A stretch of 64,000 bases of DNA, from positions 2,363,501 to 2,427,500 of the forward strand of contig JAHRBS010000014.1 in NCBI GenBank assembly GCA_024305745.1, given 5' to 3'. The position numbers and the translations under genes were made by a program. This stretch comes from Polyporus tsugae (lineage: Eukaryota; Basidiomycota; Agaricomycetes; Polyporales; Polyporaceae). Shown one piece after another: positions 34,756 through 46,934 of the stretch; position 1 is the first letter of the stretch, and every line of letters starts with the position of its first letter. The notes beneath the pieces were generated by a model. It was not told the DNA's origin and ran no database searches. It saw only the letters and a list, made by a program, of their open reading frames with translations.

Positions 34756-36894
34756 TCAGAAGTGCCTAGCCCTGAACATCACCCGCCCATCCAATGCAGG
34801 GACGACACTGAAGACGAAGTGTAGGTTCGGGGGACGCTTCCCGTCCCCGTCAAATTTCAGGTCGAAGTTCACGATGATGTAGGCGAGCACCGCCTTCATC
34901 TGGTTCGTAGCAAAGAACCGCCCCGGGCTTGCGTGCGAGGGCATCAGGAGTCAACACATGCTGTGACCCAGAGCGAAACATGGACTACATACCAAGCATG
35001 ATGCCCAAGGCCAAACGTGATGTACGCTGCTGTCGGAGTCGCAGTCTGGTACTTCGAGCCCTCCACGCGCTCTTTCTCTCTCATCCTCGCAAACCGGAAT
35101 GGGTCGAACGTCTCCGCGTTCTCGTAGTATGCTTCGTTCCGATGGACCGAGTGCACGGCCAAGTGAACCAAAGTTCCCTGGGGGACCTTCGTGCCATCGT
35201 TGAGCGTGATGTCCTTCACGGCCTTCCTGAACATTGACGCTGTAGAACACGCGTTGACGCCAGGTCAGCGTTCGAACTTCGCTGAGGCTAGGCAGCAGGA
35301 CGGGAAGAACAGGAGAAAGATCCTTACTGAGCCCAATACCGGTGTACCGCTGACACTCCGTCAGGAAGCTGTCGAGCTTCTCCATCTTGCTCAATGCACC
35401 CGAGGTCCATCCTTCCGCGGCGATGATCGGTTCGATCTCGTCCCGGAGCGGGGTGAGGTATTGTGGGCACTCCGCGAGGTGGTATAGGGCGTGCGTCAGA
35501 GACTACGGCACATGTTCACGTCATGGTTAGCTCATGGCGGCATCGCCAAGTGTGCTACGCACGTTGGAGGTGTTGTGAATGGCGGCGAGGTTGACTAAGA
35601 ATAGGCTTTCGATGATCTCAGCGTCGGTGTGGTTCTTCCTTATCGCGTTCTCGATGAGCCACTGAAGGACGTCGTTCTATATGAAACTTAATGAGCAGTC
35701 TCCCACGACACAACAGGCGCAAAAGGCGAGGCACCCACCGGCATATCTTCCGCGGAACTCCCCGCCACATTCATGTACTCTCTTCGCTCGTTGATGACAG
35801 GAGATAGGTGCGGCATGGCACGCCTCGCTGTACGTATCATCGAGCTGATCAATGGGGCAATGAACCTATGAGACGGGAAATCAGCACGACATTTCACACC
35901 CTGCTGGTCAAATTCGTTTACGGCTTCAGAAATTGCGGAAGAACACCAAGCACAAACCCCGCTTTCATGAGGTCCACCGTGAAGGTGCTCGCGAGGTGGA
36001 TGTATTCCTCATTGCGACCTAATCCAGTTCGAAGTAGGATGCCGATGAGTTATTCTGGTCACCATTGGTATGAGCGTTCCACGTACGCACAGGTTGCGGC
36101 GCCTACAAAGACACGCGTGCATAATCGGGCCACGATTCTGTGCATCACTGGTAACACGTGCACGCTGACCCAGCCATCTTGGGCAATAAGTCAGTCCTGG
36201 ACCACATTCGCGATTTAATGAGAGCATACCTGTGCCAACGGAGGGCAGGTGGTCCTGCGCTGCCAGCTGCAGTTCATCTATCATCTCGGGAACATGCGTC
36301 GCGAGGGTCCGCGCGCTCAACTTCTCGTGGACAACGAGCGAGTGCGCCGGGTCGGTCTCCGACGTGCGACTTATTATGTGTTTGATTTGAACAACCTGCC
36401 ATGCCCCGTTGGTAAGCAATGCACATGTTCGAGTCAGGACATATTGAGGTCGCACGCACCTCCAGCAAGCCCTCCATGACAGATAGCTCGTCTTCTGGCC
36501 GCTTCTTGAGCTCGTCGACCATGTTCGGCCCTGACACGATCACAACCCACTGACCCAGCAGCGGGACCTTGAATGCGGAGCCATAATACTGAAGGAACAT
36601 CCAGTAAGTCGTTGAGGCGCCTGCGGAAGCTGCATAGAGAGTCGCACCTTCTGAACTCCAGCATCCACCAACTCCTTCGCGCGGAACATGGCGTACAGCG
36701 CTGTCAAGTAGGACAGCCCTGGTGATGAGAACCCAAATGGTGTGGGAATGCATCTCAGCTGGTGGAGGCCCCGCGGATCAGCTCAAAAGAACGCCGCTGG
36801 AGTTCGAGGGACCGACCGGGTGTGTGCGCCAGCGAACGAGAAACACCACTACAAGGACAAATATGCAGTACGAGACGACGCTCGTGTCGCCCAT
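34756..36894 (-). CDS. Cytochrome P450 monooxygenase (copy 2)
   Basis: Membrane-bound heme monooxygenase, paralog of the P450 at 9.0-11.0 kb. Eleven exons fit on the minus strand: 36817-36894, 36648-36758, 36460-36588, 36230-36395, 36091-36177, 35922-36018, 35739-35865, 35563-35676, 35328-35502, 34993-35239 and 34756-34927, giving 500 aa. The N-terminal anchor is CIFVLVVVFLVRW. The I helix reads LAAIHNTSNSLTHAL, the K-helix motif is ECQR, and FDPFRF follows. The heme loop FGLGHHACPGRFF is canonical, with its Cys codon split by the last intron (TG/C) as in copy 1. Exons 1, 2, 3, 6 and 7 have exactly the lengths seen in copy 1. The intron between 35676 and 35502 is absent there. Substrate unknown. 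Neighbour on the same strand: DUF6534-like M1. Confidence 0.92.
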
Positions 36895-39065
36895 AGTCAA
36901 CGCGTGAGGAAGAAAACGCAGGGGCGGAGGAGGGGGAAGTGGTTACAACGCAAGTTATAGAACGACCACGCAAACATAAAAAGGTCGCCTGGTATTCCAT
37001 GCTAACAGCATCCATTCCCCATGCGCAGACAAGGTCATGCATCCGATAATGAGCAAGGGAAGGGGTCACCATGGTGAGCTGACGGATATAGGTCATCTAG
37101 GCGTTCAACGACTGGCAACGCGACGAAGGACGTACCTCTCCAACCCTCACATCGGATTGGTCCAGAAGATGGCGGGCATTCCTAGATTCCAGCACCGTCA
37201 GATTCGGTCCTTCGGGAACAGCACAGAATGCGGCCTCAAACACAAAGTTGAACGTCTTCAGAGACAGACGGCACGCTACGAATGGAGTCTTCCGAGCCAT
37301 CGGCAGCGTTCGAACCATAAGAAATTGAATGGATCCGAAAGTAGCGCTGTGGGGCGCTACCCAACTCAATGAAACATTTCTTTAGCGTTGAATAGGCCTG
37401 GAGAGCACGGAGCTGAAATGTTGGAATTTGACCATTGACTTCTCCGTCTTCCACTGAACGGAGTAGGTGAGGCGTGCCTGTAGGATAGATAGTGTCTCGA
37501 GTGGGCAGTGGTCGACGCCGCAAGTTGGTGTGAAACGGGAATGCCACTACCATCACGCCTAGTTAGAGCGAAGGTTTCGCTGAGATTCTAAGATGTGTTG
37601 GAAGACCGAGGACAAGAGAGAACTGTAGTTTTGCACAACTTCAGTTCCATGTGTTCGGGCGATACATGATACATGATGATGAGTTGGCTGAACTCCCTTT
37701 CCCCATGCAACCACTGTGCCACTTAACAAGTGAGCTGTGTCCTAGCATGCATCTCAAACCAGCCCGCGTTCGGTATTCATAGTATCCGTCCTTCCCGCCG
37801 TGCCTCCTGCAGCGAAGGGCGGGAGAGGGAGGGTACCGTCCGCCCTGGAGACGGACCGCTTCCGGGTGCGCCATCGCTTTGCGTACGCCCGACCCATCTC
37901 CTTTGTGCTATCCACTCTTGGCTTCCCCTGCGCACCCTCGTGTGCTACGAAGAGAAATCTCGTTGTTCCTGTCTCTCAAGCTCGGGGTGCGCCCAAAACA
38001 CCGACGCAATGTCCGAGTGAGCAGCCAGAAGCCCGTGCTAGAGAAGGGACATACGGTGGTGCGCCTCCATTCTCATCTGCAGCAACGTGGAAAGGTGACG
38101 GATATCGAGGCGGGTAGACAGAACGGGGAGCTACGAAAGAGACAAGAAGCGCAAGACACGTACCACACATATGCGAGATCTAGCCACCGCCCATAGCTTC
38201 TCTCATACAAGAGGACCTCTGTTCCTTCCAGATGTAGGGAGATCGAATCGCCCATGCGTCGCAATGGCAGCAGTAGGAGCCTGAGGGGCGGGGGTTGAGA
38301 ACATTGAGGACTGTGACAGACTCTCTAGTGGTAGTTGAGTGCTGTGATGGCCGTGTGCGAAGCCGGAAGGACAGGACGAGGATATACTAAGCTTGTCTGC
38401 ACTTTCAGACTCCATCAATACATGGCTGCAGCTCGAGATAAGTCAGACCCGACGGAAAGAGCAAGACAAGCGTACACAGGCGGCACTGCGTTTCTTTGTC
38501 TAAACCTCCGAGCTCTGCGATGTGTACATGAGCTCGCTCAATATTCTCTGACGATACCACCTTGTCATTCTTCTGGGTGCACCGTCTCCCAAACCGCTCA
38601 GCAGGCCGATGATGTGCAACTGACTGGACACTCTTGAGTTCAAGCTTCGGATCCAAGGAACCGGTAAAATCAACCAATCACTGACACCGCCAAAAGACGG
38701 GAGGGGGACGACTCGGACGTGCGATCATGGTGAGTGATAGCAGTACTTGTGCGTCTCTACGGCCTTTTTAGCTGACGGTTTCGATATCATCTCAATTCTT
38801 TCAACAGCGTAACGCCCAACTCACGATCGAGGTGGGAAAGACGAAGCCAAATATACACCAGCACGCCGAGGAGTCCGCCGTGACCCTCATCAGTGCCGCT
38901 GATATCACTTCCTGTAGCACCAACTCGCCTTGAAGATAACTGGGGCGGGCGCAGCCATACAACTACATAGCATACCGTAAAATTGTGAGTCTCTGTTCAG
39001 CTTCTTGTCGCAATCCGCTGCTCCCCTCGCAAGCTTCCCTGTGCAGTCCTTTCCGCCGTCCATCA
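36895..39065. other. Spacer between the two duplicated blocks
   Basis: No confident gene. A minus-strand stretch at 37100-37370 (FNFVFEAAFCAVPEGPNLTV) could be old coding sequence of unknown origin. 38886-38930 resembles the region before the second 7TM gene. Confidence 0.4.
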
Positions 39066-40298
39066 TGCCGTCCATGAATGCTACGAACGGGACTGACCCC
39101 CGGGCACAGCGGCTTCTATAAGGGCGGAGCAGGCCGCGGCTCTCAACGGAGCAATGGACTTCCTCCTCCTGACGGCGATATGCACAGGAGCACTCATTCC
39201 AGTCAGTGTCGCCTTGTTATTCTCATTTTCGCGCCTCTGGCGAACCCCTGTCTTCATCCTCAACGTCTCCGCCATCGCGCTAGGGTTCGTGTATGGCGGC
39301 CTCAACATCAATTACCTCGTGAGTGCCCCGCAATGTAACTCGTTTGGGATATATGCTCATACCCGCCATCCAATCTTTTTTCCCTACAGAAATCGGCATT
39401 TGCTGGGAGGGTACGCCTCACGCTAGTGTTCATGGCCATGTCGTTCCTCATCCCCGTTTGCGTCCAGTCCGTCCTTATCGTACGGGTCGTCGCGGTCTAT
39501 CCGCCTCGCATACAGAGCTGGGTGCGCAACCTCCTCATCTACGGCACCTTCGTCGCGCTCTCCCTTGCCCGGCTCGTCAATATGGGCATTTTTCTATGCA
39601 ACGTGTCGCGGGCCATCAGCAAGTCCGACGCGGATATGCTCACCATTTCGTTCTATGCACTACGGCTCGCTAATGGAAGGGCCGAATGCATCATGCAGTC
39701 GGCCAATGACTTGTGAGTTTGTCCTTCAGGACTCGGAGTATCGGCATGAGACTGAAGTCCTGTTAGATATGCGTGGACGCTCTTCCTTCTCCGACTGAAT
39801 GAAGCCCACGTGTTCAGAGGCAAGCAGGGAACGTTAGCCAGCATATTCACGAACGGCGGCCGTTGTATGTAGGAACGACCTGTACGATTTCCTGTCGTTT
39901 GAACTGACTCCGGCATGTGACATGTCCGCGCCGCAGATTCGTACTCGGGCCGTCTGAAGGCGCTGTTTTGGATTGCGATCTTCAACTTCGTCTTTCCCGT
40001 CATCCTGAACGTTATCATCGTTATCTTCTCCTTCCGCGAGCGCAACGTGCTGCACATCACGGACGTGATCAACCTGAACATCTTCGTCGAGATCATCTGT
40101 GTGCTCCTCGTCACCATCTGGTGCACCGGGATGTACTGGGGCAACCCGCCGCCTTCGAGCATGGCCAGCAACGAGCGGGTGGGGCTGGAGTGTGGCGAGA
40201 TGACCGAGTCCTTGGCCTCGGCCAAGTTTGCGACGCGGAGCGCTGTGGAGTCGCATTTCGCAGCTTCGGACCTCGACATGGTACCCGTCCCCAAGTAG
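39066..40298 (+). CDS. Seven-helix membrane protein, copy TM3 (N-terminal lesion)
   Basis: Third copy of the orphan 7TM protein. The ancestral ATG at 39066 opens MPSMNATNGT, as in TM2. One base has then been lost near 39100, so this frame stops after eight more codons at a TAA. The rest of the protein is open from an internal ATG at 39154, which gives 315 aa from exons 39154-39318, 39390-39712, 39767-39864 and 39937-40298. That form would lack only the short polar N-tail and still has all helices (FLLLTAICTGALIPVSVALL through IICVLLVTIWCTGM) and the full C-terminus ending DLDMVPVPK. Whether it is functional depends on use of the internal start. Exon 3 is again 98 bp. Confidence 0.75.
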
Positions 40299-42507
40299 GT
40301 GACCGCGCCACCTCTGTCGTTTTGTATGGCAAGGAGACGCCGCGCCGCCGTTCACGCCATTCTCTTCCCCGACCGTCTGCGAGTCGCGTTCACTGTGGAC
40401 CTCGGGCTGCTGGCCCCGCTGTTCGCCAGACGCGCCAGAGTGCTATTCGACTTCGTGATGGAGGATCGGGGTATCGTACCTCTTACAAGTTACCTTTGCT
40501 GAAGACGTTCTCCGGCGCGGTGTTTTCGCCCCCCCCTGGACTAGTGTTACATATTGTGGTCGCTGACATTGTTGCAAGATCGTCGCTTCTTTGCGGTATT
40601 TATATTTTGGACTGGATAGATTGCTAGTCATGTAGTACATAGCGACCGCTGGGGCTATGTTTCAATGTAGCGTTCCACGGCAATACATTACGCAGCATGG
40701 CATTGGCGTGGCAGGGTCAGGCCGAGCTGGAGCTCATCAAATAAGTAGATTGCCGTAGGGTCTCGTCGAGTAACCACTACGTCGCCGCAATTCTCTACCT
40801 GGACAGAGTATCGTATAATCGTAGTACTATGATGCCATGAATAGAAACCGATAGGATGTGCATTGGAGTAGCTATGTAATCCAGCGATCGTACGGAGTCT
40901 ACGGATCAGAGTACCCGGGAAATCGTCCAAAGGGGTCAAAAAATAGCGGCCCATACCTGGCATGCAAACTGCAAAAGGACAGAGTTGGTCACTACTGCGG
41001 GTATATCAGCTTGGGTAGCACCAATATAACGACAGGACTGCGGACCTCCTGACACTTTTGTCCGACTCCGTGAGGTTCCCAAAGGGCGCAGCGTAGGAGG
41101 TAGACCAGTCAACTGTTGAAGCCAACAGGAAGCCAACAGTTGACTGATCTATCTACCGCGGTAGGCCAGTGGACGCGCGTTCCGAGATAGGGAGCCCGCC
41201 TCTGCGTGTAAGATATTCCTATTCCAACACTGGCTTAGGTTGGGTCCTGTGAGCGAGCGCAAGATGATGGGATATGAATCGAAAGTCAATACTAGTACTG
41301 GGTGTGCGTTTGTATACTGTGACACAGGCGAACGCAGACCTACATACAACACGGGTAAGTTGGGGAGCGTAGCGTTGAGTACCGAGATTTGCAAGCGGTG
41401 GGGAAGAGCGTGGCGGCTGAGGAGGGCCCGTCGTTGTTGTTGAAGGGAGGGTGATGCAAGTCGCCGCCGAACCGGGCGTGGGTTTGCGTTTAGATAGCGC
41501 CCTCTGTGCCTTCCCGGCCTTGTGGGTAGGACTTCACGCGGTGGAAAAGATTGTGAGGTTGTACTGCCTAAAATTTCGTAAGTATAGATGCAGGGCGCGA
41601 CTGTGGACACTGGACAGCCATCCTCTGCGGCATGCCCAGGGTAATGGTAGCTACTAGTCAGATTTTGATGAGGCTTATCTCGCCGCCCGTGGGGTTCTAT
41701 CCGCAATGGAAGTCGAACTATCAAGCCGCGTCATAAATGGTAGGATGGGGCGGGCTGAAATTTAAAGCGGGAGAATGAGCGTGCGAGACACCACGTCACA
41801 ACTTAAACTACAATATAATAGAACACGATGTCCGAGAATTCCGCGCCCTCGGTGGCTGCTGGCCACAGACGTGTGCCTCATCCATGCTACCAATAATAGA
41901 ACTCCAGCACATGAGTCTGGCACCGTTGCCAGTTGATTGACAACGTGTCTGCCCAGCGAAGGCGACTCAATGCGCGATGGAAGAGGATAGCCTGGCACGG
42001 TATCACAGGTGTTCTGCACCCTTGCAGTTCGATCGGAGAACCACGTCTTTCGAGAGCAATATCGAGCCAGAAACGGGACGACGCTCTAAAACAATCTCGG
42101 GGGTAAACATCGCCATTAGAAGCAGGTTGTCCTTCCGACCGGAGGTTGGGAGGTCCGAGGCACAGAACGATATCCAGTTCCCCGTACCCAAATTTCCCTG
42201 TCCAGTTCAAATGGAAGTAAATGCCGCTGGCAACTGAATGCTAATCGATGAAGTGTAAGAAACGATGCGTAGGACTCACGAATGTTACTATTAGCGCTGC
42301 TCATAGACATTGGGCAGCTCATGGCGTTCGTTGCCAGCGGTCCCATTGATCAGGCACTATTTGGCTGGGTGACGGCGGAGATAGGTTATAAGGGACAAGT
42401 TGATTGTGCAGCCGATGGAACCTCACCCACCATATTCTTGGCCGTGCGAGGGAATCCCAGGGGCTTCGTGAAGGGGGCTGTACGTGCGTTCGATATATAT
42501 TGAATAG
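40299..42507. other. Intergenic, partly duplicated
   Basis: No confident gene. A 12-bp inverted repeat is at 41107-41145. A minus-strand stretch near 42150-42115 (PTSGRKDNLL) recurs from the spacers at 13.6 and 28.1 kb. The region before 42508 (for example GGGGCTTCGTGAA near 42460) resembles the upstream part of ERG27-like copy c. Confidence 0.4.
41107..41145. repeat. Inverted repeat, 12-bp arms
   Basis: AGTCAACTGTTG at 41107-41118 is the exact reverse complement of CAACAGTTGACT at 41134-41145, with a 15-bp loop. Weaker pairing extends outwards (GGTAGA / TCTACC). It could be the end of a small non-autonomous element or a hairpin; no target-site duplication is obvious. Confidence 0.6.
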
Positions 42508-42525
42508 GAAGATGTCAACGTCAAG
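42508..42525 (+). promoter_or_regulatory. Conserved 18-bp element upstream of ERG27-like copy d
   Basis: GAAGATGTCAACGTCAAG, 78-95 bp before the ATG at 42603, related to the elements before copies a and c. Confidence 0.5.
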
Positions 42526-42602
42526 TATATCTCCTGACCATGGACAAGGCACTGTCGGGCCCTGCATCTTGTTCCCCGGCTTGAGCTTGAGAGGAGTCCA
42601 AG

Positions 42603-44208
42603 ATGAGCGCAAGGCTTGTCATCGTCGTGACCGGAGCAAACAGGTACCCCTCCATCTCCGCTTGATAGTCGAGTGTGCTGAGTTCGTATTTATGCAGCGG
42701 AGTTGGCTTCGGAGTTTGCCATCGACTGCTCGTCCAGCTCTCTGCACCCAACCCGCCAGACGCAGGTCCCCAATTCCTCTCCAAAGTCCATGCCCCAGCT
42801 CCTAGCTCTAAGGACACAAGACCATTTCCACCGCATGAAGGCGTTACGATTGTCATGGCTTGCCGCGACGCGACACGCGCCGAGACCGCGCGAACACAGT
42901 TGTACGCACTCCTAGATAAACACCTCTCAACCCTCCGACCAGGCTCGCAAGAGCACGGATTTGCGACCGCATTCCGCTTAAGTGTCAAACTGGAGTTGGA
43001 GACCCTCAACCTCGCTTCCATGAAGAGTGTGCTGGATTTCGGGAGAAGCCTGGCCCAGAAGTACGTATCCTTCACCCGCTCTCAAGCGAGACGAGCAAAC
43101 TCACCATGTTACTGGACAGATACGATTATATTTCTCACCTCATCCTGAATGCTGGCACGGCCACGTACAGCCATCTAGACAACCTCGTCCAGGTGTACGA
43201 CATGTTCACCCATCCTTGCTTCGCGTCGACGCATCCCCGTTCGAACATCCAGAGGAACGGCATTCTGAGCGAGGACAACCTCGGATATGTTTGGCAGTGC
43301 AACGTGTTCGGCCATTACTGCGTGGTACGTCTCACAATCCGTTGATGCCTTTGCAGACCACTGATTTCCACCACCGCAACACCAGTACCGCTCGCTCCAG
43401 CCTCTCCTCGTCGCGTACATGCGACTCGCTGGAGGTTCTGCTCGTGTCATATGGATGTCCTCCTTGGTCGCGGCGCCGTCCTTTGATCCCGTGGACGACT
43501 GGCAGCTGACGAAGACGCTGCATTCGTACCAAGGGTCCAAGTTCCAAATCGACTTGATCGCCTCAGAGCTGGAGCGGCTGGGCGTCGAAGCACAAGAGCA
43601 AGGCGCTAGCTCGTCTTCACCAGACTTTGTCTCTGCCAACGGTGAAGTGCACCACCTAATATCCAGTCCGGGGGTCGTTCCAACGAACATGATGTCCCTA
43701 CTGGGGGCCAACACGCTGGGCCACAAGGCTAGCGCGGCCTTCGTTTTCTGGGTTGTGAGTCTTTTCTCACAGGATTCCCGGCGCTCTCTGATCTCAACTA
43801 TGTGGGACTCAGACTCGTCTCCTCGGATGCCACCACATCCATTTGTCGGCCTACTCTTCTGCGGTCGCGACCGTCCATCTCGCACTCGCGCCTCTCCGAT
43901 CGATCCCGACGGCCTGCACGGCACCCTCGATCCTTCCGACGGACGAGCAGTACCCGTCATGGCATCAGTACTACGATCTACGCACGGAACAAGTGCAGAC
44001 ACTTCGGATGGGCTCGGAGGCGGACCGATGGGGGAACGAATACACTGGCATCATTGCCGTCCCTGTTTGGGAGGCGCATCCGGACTTCGGGGAGACACTG
44101 TTGGAGAAGTGCGAACGGTTGTACCAGGCGTTCCGCACGGCGATGCCGGCTGCTACAGTGGAGGGCCCGGCGGGCGAGGGGACGACTAGTGCAGCAGTGC
44201 CAAATTGA
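42603..44208 (+). CDS. ERG27-like 3-ketosteroid reductase, copy d
   Basis: An SDR of the ERG27 type. Exons 42603-42643, 42698-43060, 43120-43324, 43386-43754 and 43813-44208 give 457 aa, with all phases matching the other copies. The cofactor loop TGANSGVGFG is intact, unlike copy c. NAG (LILNAGTATYSH), serine (VIWMSSLVAAPSF) and Y-x-x-x-K (SYQGSKFQ) are present, and the C-terminus keeps DRWGNEYTG and VPVWEAHPD. DNA identity to copy c is high, including the intron after exon 2, so the two diverged recently. By analogy it reduces a 3-keto steroid using NADPH; a shifted substrate is possible. It converges with the DUF6534-like gene M2, as copy c does with M1. Confidence 0.9.
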
Positions 44209-44661
44209 ATATACCCGTTTTTCTCCCTTCCAAATTCCTACCAGTTCGCGTTCCCCCGGTCCTGTCTGGTATGCGTTTATCCCTCAGCTGCCGTATGCTT
44301 TTATAAGTATGTGTCGATACGCATGAAGTCCTTCGCTGCGGTTGTTGGGGATGGGCATGCCAGCTAGTCATCGTTGTTTTGTTCTCGCACATTGGCCATA
44401 CTTGGCAGCTTGTAGGCAACGGGAATACCTGCCGCGCTCTCATCGTCGCGGTTGCCTGCACGCGTGGGCCTGAAGAAGCCTTCGTAGTCAAAACGAGCAG
44501 CCGACCTGCACTCGGCGAGAACATAGGGCGTATAGACTCATGCTGTCGCAATTAAATAATACGAATCGAGCGCTGCAGGCGCAGATATCATAAATACAGA
44601 ACGATTGGCACCTAGCCTCGATGCCACGACGTGGGTCACTCGACAGTTCCGACATTCCCGC
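44209..44661. other. Convergent 3' intergenic region
   Basis: Spacer between copy d (+) and M2 (-). No feature recognised. Confidence 0.5.
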
Positions 44662-46934
44662 CTAGATACTGCAATCCAGCTCGCCGCTAGTCGTTTCTCC
44701 ATCATGCTTTTTCGGCCCATCCCAGCCCCGTTCATTGTCCAGCTCGGTCGTGACCCTGATGTTGATAGATGCAGGCTCGTCATCAGGGAGCTGTTAACCA
44801 GTCATTAGTTGCAGGTTCGCACCCGACTTCTGCGGCTGTACAAACCTGAGGCACGTTCCACATCTCCGCCGCAGCACGCCGGTTCGCGCGTTCGATAATT
44901 TTGAGACCGTATGCGCCGCCGCTGAAAACCGACTCGGAGCTCCTCGTCTCCCTGGAATTGAGCCTGCGAAGTGATGTGAAGCGACGTGCCAAAGGGAGGT
45001 GGTCAAATGGTGGCCGATCGGGAGATGTCTAATCACTTACACGCAGAGGAAAGTAATCGCGTACACTGCAACAAATGCGATTGAACTTGAATGCTGCTCC
45101 GAGTTGGTGAAAACGGCTTACAGCGAGTGACAACCATATTAATAGACGCGAATTGTTCGGATAGGAACGGGTTGCTGACCGTCACGAACTTCCAAAGCTA
45201 CTTAAGCACAGTACCGTCTGTGAGCGAACAGCAAATGAACTTACCGACAGGAAGCAACCCCAGTTCAATGCCCTGGTTGGCAGACAGACCGTCAGTCATG
45301 CGTGTTGCGCGGGAGAATTTTACGGCCGCTACCAATGTAAAAGCCCTGTACAAATCATTAGCTGATGCACATAGCAAACCATACTACGACAGCGCTCACC
45401 AGTGTTGATTCCGTAGGTCACTATGATATCTGCGATCTCGTGATTCCTGGCCGACGTCTTAGTGACCGCACTTAGCTCTTGGTCATGAGATGAAATGCAC
45501 TCACCGTTTGAGGCCCGCGCGGCTCCGGCGAAGGACGATGATGAGTGTGGAAGTTACGAGGGTGTCCACGACACTCGGAATCAGCAGGCCTGTCCCAAGA
45601 ACCCACTGTCTCGCAATTCCATCAGAAATACAGCGTCCACTGACCATTGTGGTGTAGTGGCACAAGACTGGACTTGCCTTCAACTTGCGGACATCGGCTT
45701 CTAGACCGCTCCTAAACCTTCGGGAACATGAGCACGTGCACACGACGAGATGAGCCTGAGAGTGACTCACATTGCCTGCACAACATCTGAGAAGGAAAGA
45801 AATCCCTTCTCAGCCATTGGTTCCTGCACAACCAAAACCGGTGCGATCACGTACATATGATGAAAGCTAAAGCGGAATGGGTGAGATTAATGTCCAGGTG
45901 CGGGTAAGAACGGGGTGAAGATGCAATACATACGAATCTCGGAGATCAGCAGTACAATCTGAGAGGTAAATGAGCACCAATCACTTGCGTGCAATGAGAC
46001 AAAGACAAGAAATGGCGTACCGTGATGGCAGCGAGAATGCGGTAGCGTAGTGGCCCGACTACATTCCATGAACAACTTCTACGAAACACCTCATGCGGGC
46101 AGCCAAACACGTACTCATATAGATTCTACAGATGAAGAACCTAGGTACAATGCCGTCACAGTGAGCAAACTATTTTTCAAAGCAGTCGATATATTACTTA
46201 CACTTGAGAGGATATCGTGATCAGGCCCTGCGGAGGAGTTAAAGGCTTCCTGGGCACACCGCGCAGGACTCGGAGGTACTAACCCCCATGAGCGAAAGCA
46301 TCTACGAGTAATGTCAGATAGGCTCGCTAGATGTCGCATTACCTACTCACATTGACTGACCTGCCGAACCCGAGTCACGTCAATACAACATAAAATAGAT
46401 CATCAATGCTCACCACGTTCCGTGTATCAGGGCTTCGGCATTAGCATAGTTCGTGACCAAAAATACGTATCTGATTGGAATGTGAACAACTGTGGAAACT
46501 GATTTGTAGTAGGAGTCTTACGGAAAGTGCATGGTCATCACAGTATGTGTGGTCTCCAGTACCCTATGAATGGGCATTACAACCATCCTTCGAAGGGATA
46601 GCGAGTGTACACTCACAAGACAGAGATGATCTACTCAACAAATGACTGAGCGATAATACTAAAGGGGTGGACTGTGCGCAAGTGCTCACCAGGGCTCGAA
46701 TGAAGGTAGCGTCGGATGGGAACGTGCGACAGTATCTATAGAATTGGCGGAGGATTATGCCGTACAATCTGTTGCACCACAGTCAGTATCATTTGGCCAC
46801 GCTCTGAATGAGACTCACATGAGACTGCAGAATACTCCGAGTAGCTGTGCTCCTAGTGCATTTTTGACGGCTATAAGTTCGGGAGCTACGTCCGCTGGGA
46901 GGCCTGCAGTACTGTTAGACCCGAAGTCACTCAT
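44662..46934 (-). CDS. DUF6534-like multi-pass membrane protein, copy M2
   Basis: Close relative of M1 and in the same position relative to an ERG27-like gene and a P450. The start is at 46934 (MSDFGSNSTAGLPADVAPEL). The signature LYGIILRQFYRYCRTFPSD can be read in exon 2 (about 46765-46690) after splicing, followed by FIRALV. Around 45840-45770 lies MAEKGFLSFSDVVQAM. At 45640-45520 is ARQWVLGTGLLIPSVVD, then TLIIVLRRSRAGLKR, the DUF6534 hallmark. The tail includes ITFLCVLNSRETRSSE, RRAAAEMWNVPQ and LPDDEPASINIRVTTEL, ending at a TAG at 44662. Not all internal splice joins were resolved, so a hidden lesion cannot be excluded. Function unknown; about seven transmembrane segments. Confidence 0.65.

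Noticed and set aside
41149..41724. 191-codon minus-strand frame
   Set aside because: No recognisable domain and no matching sequence at the equivalent place in the other block.
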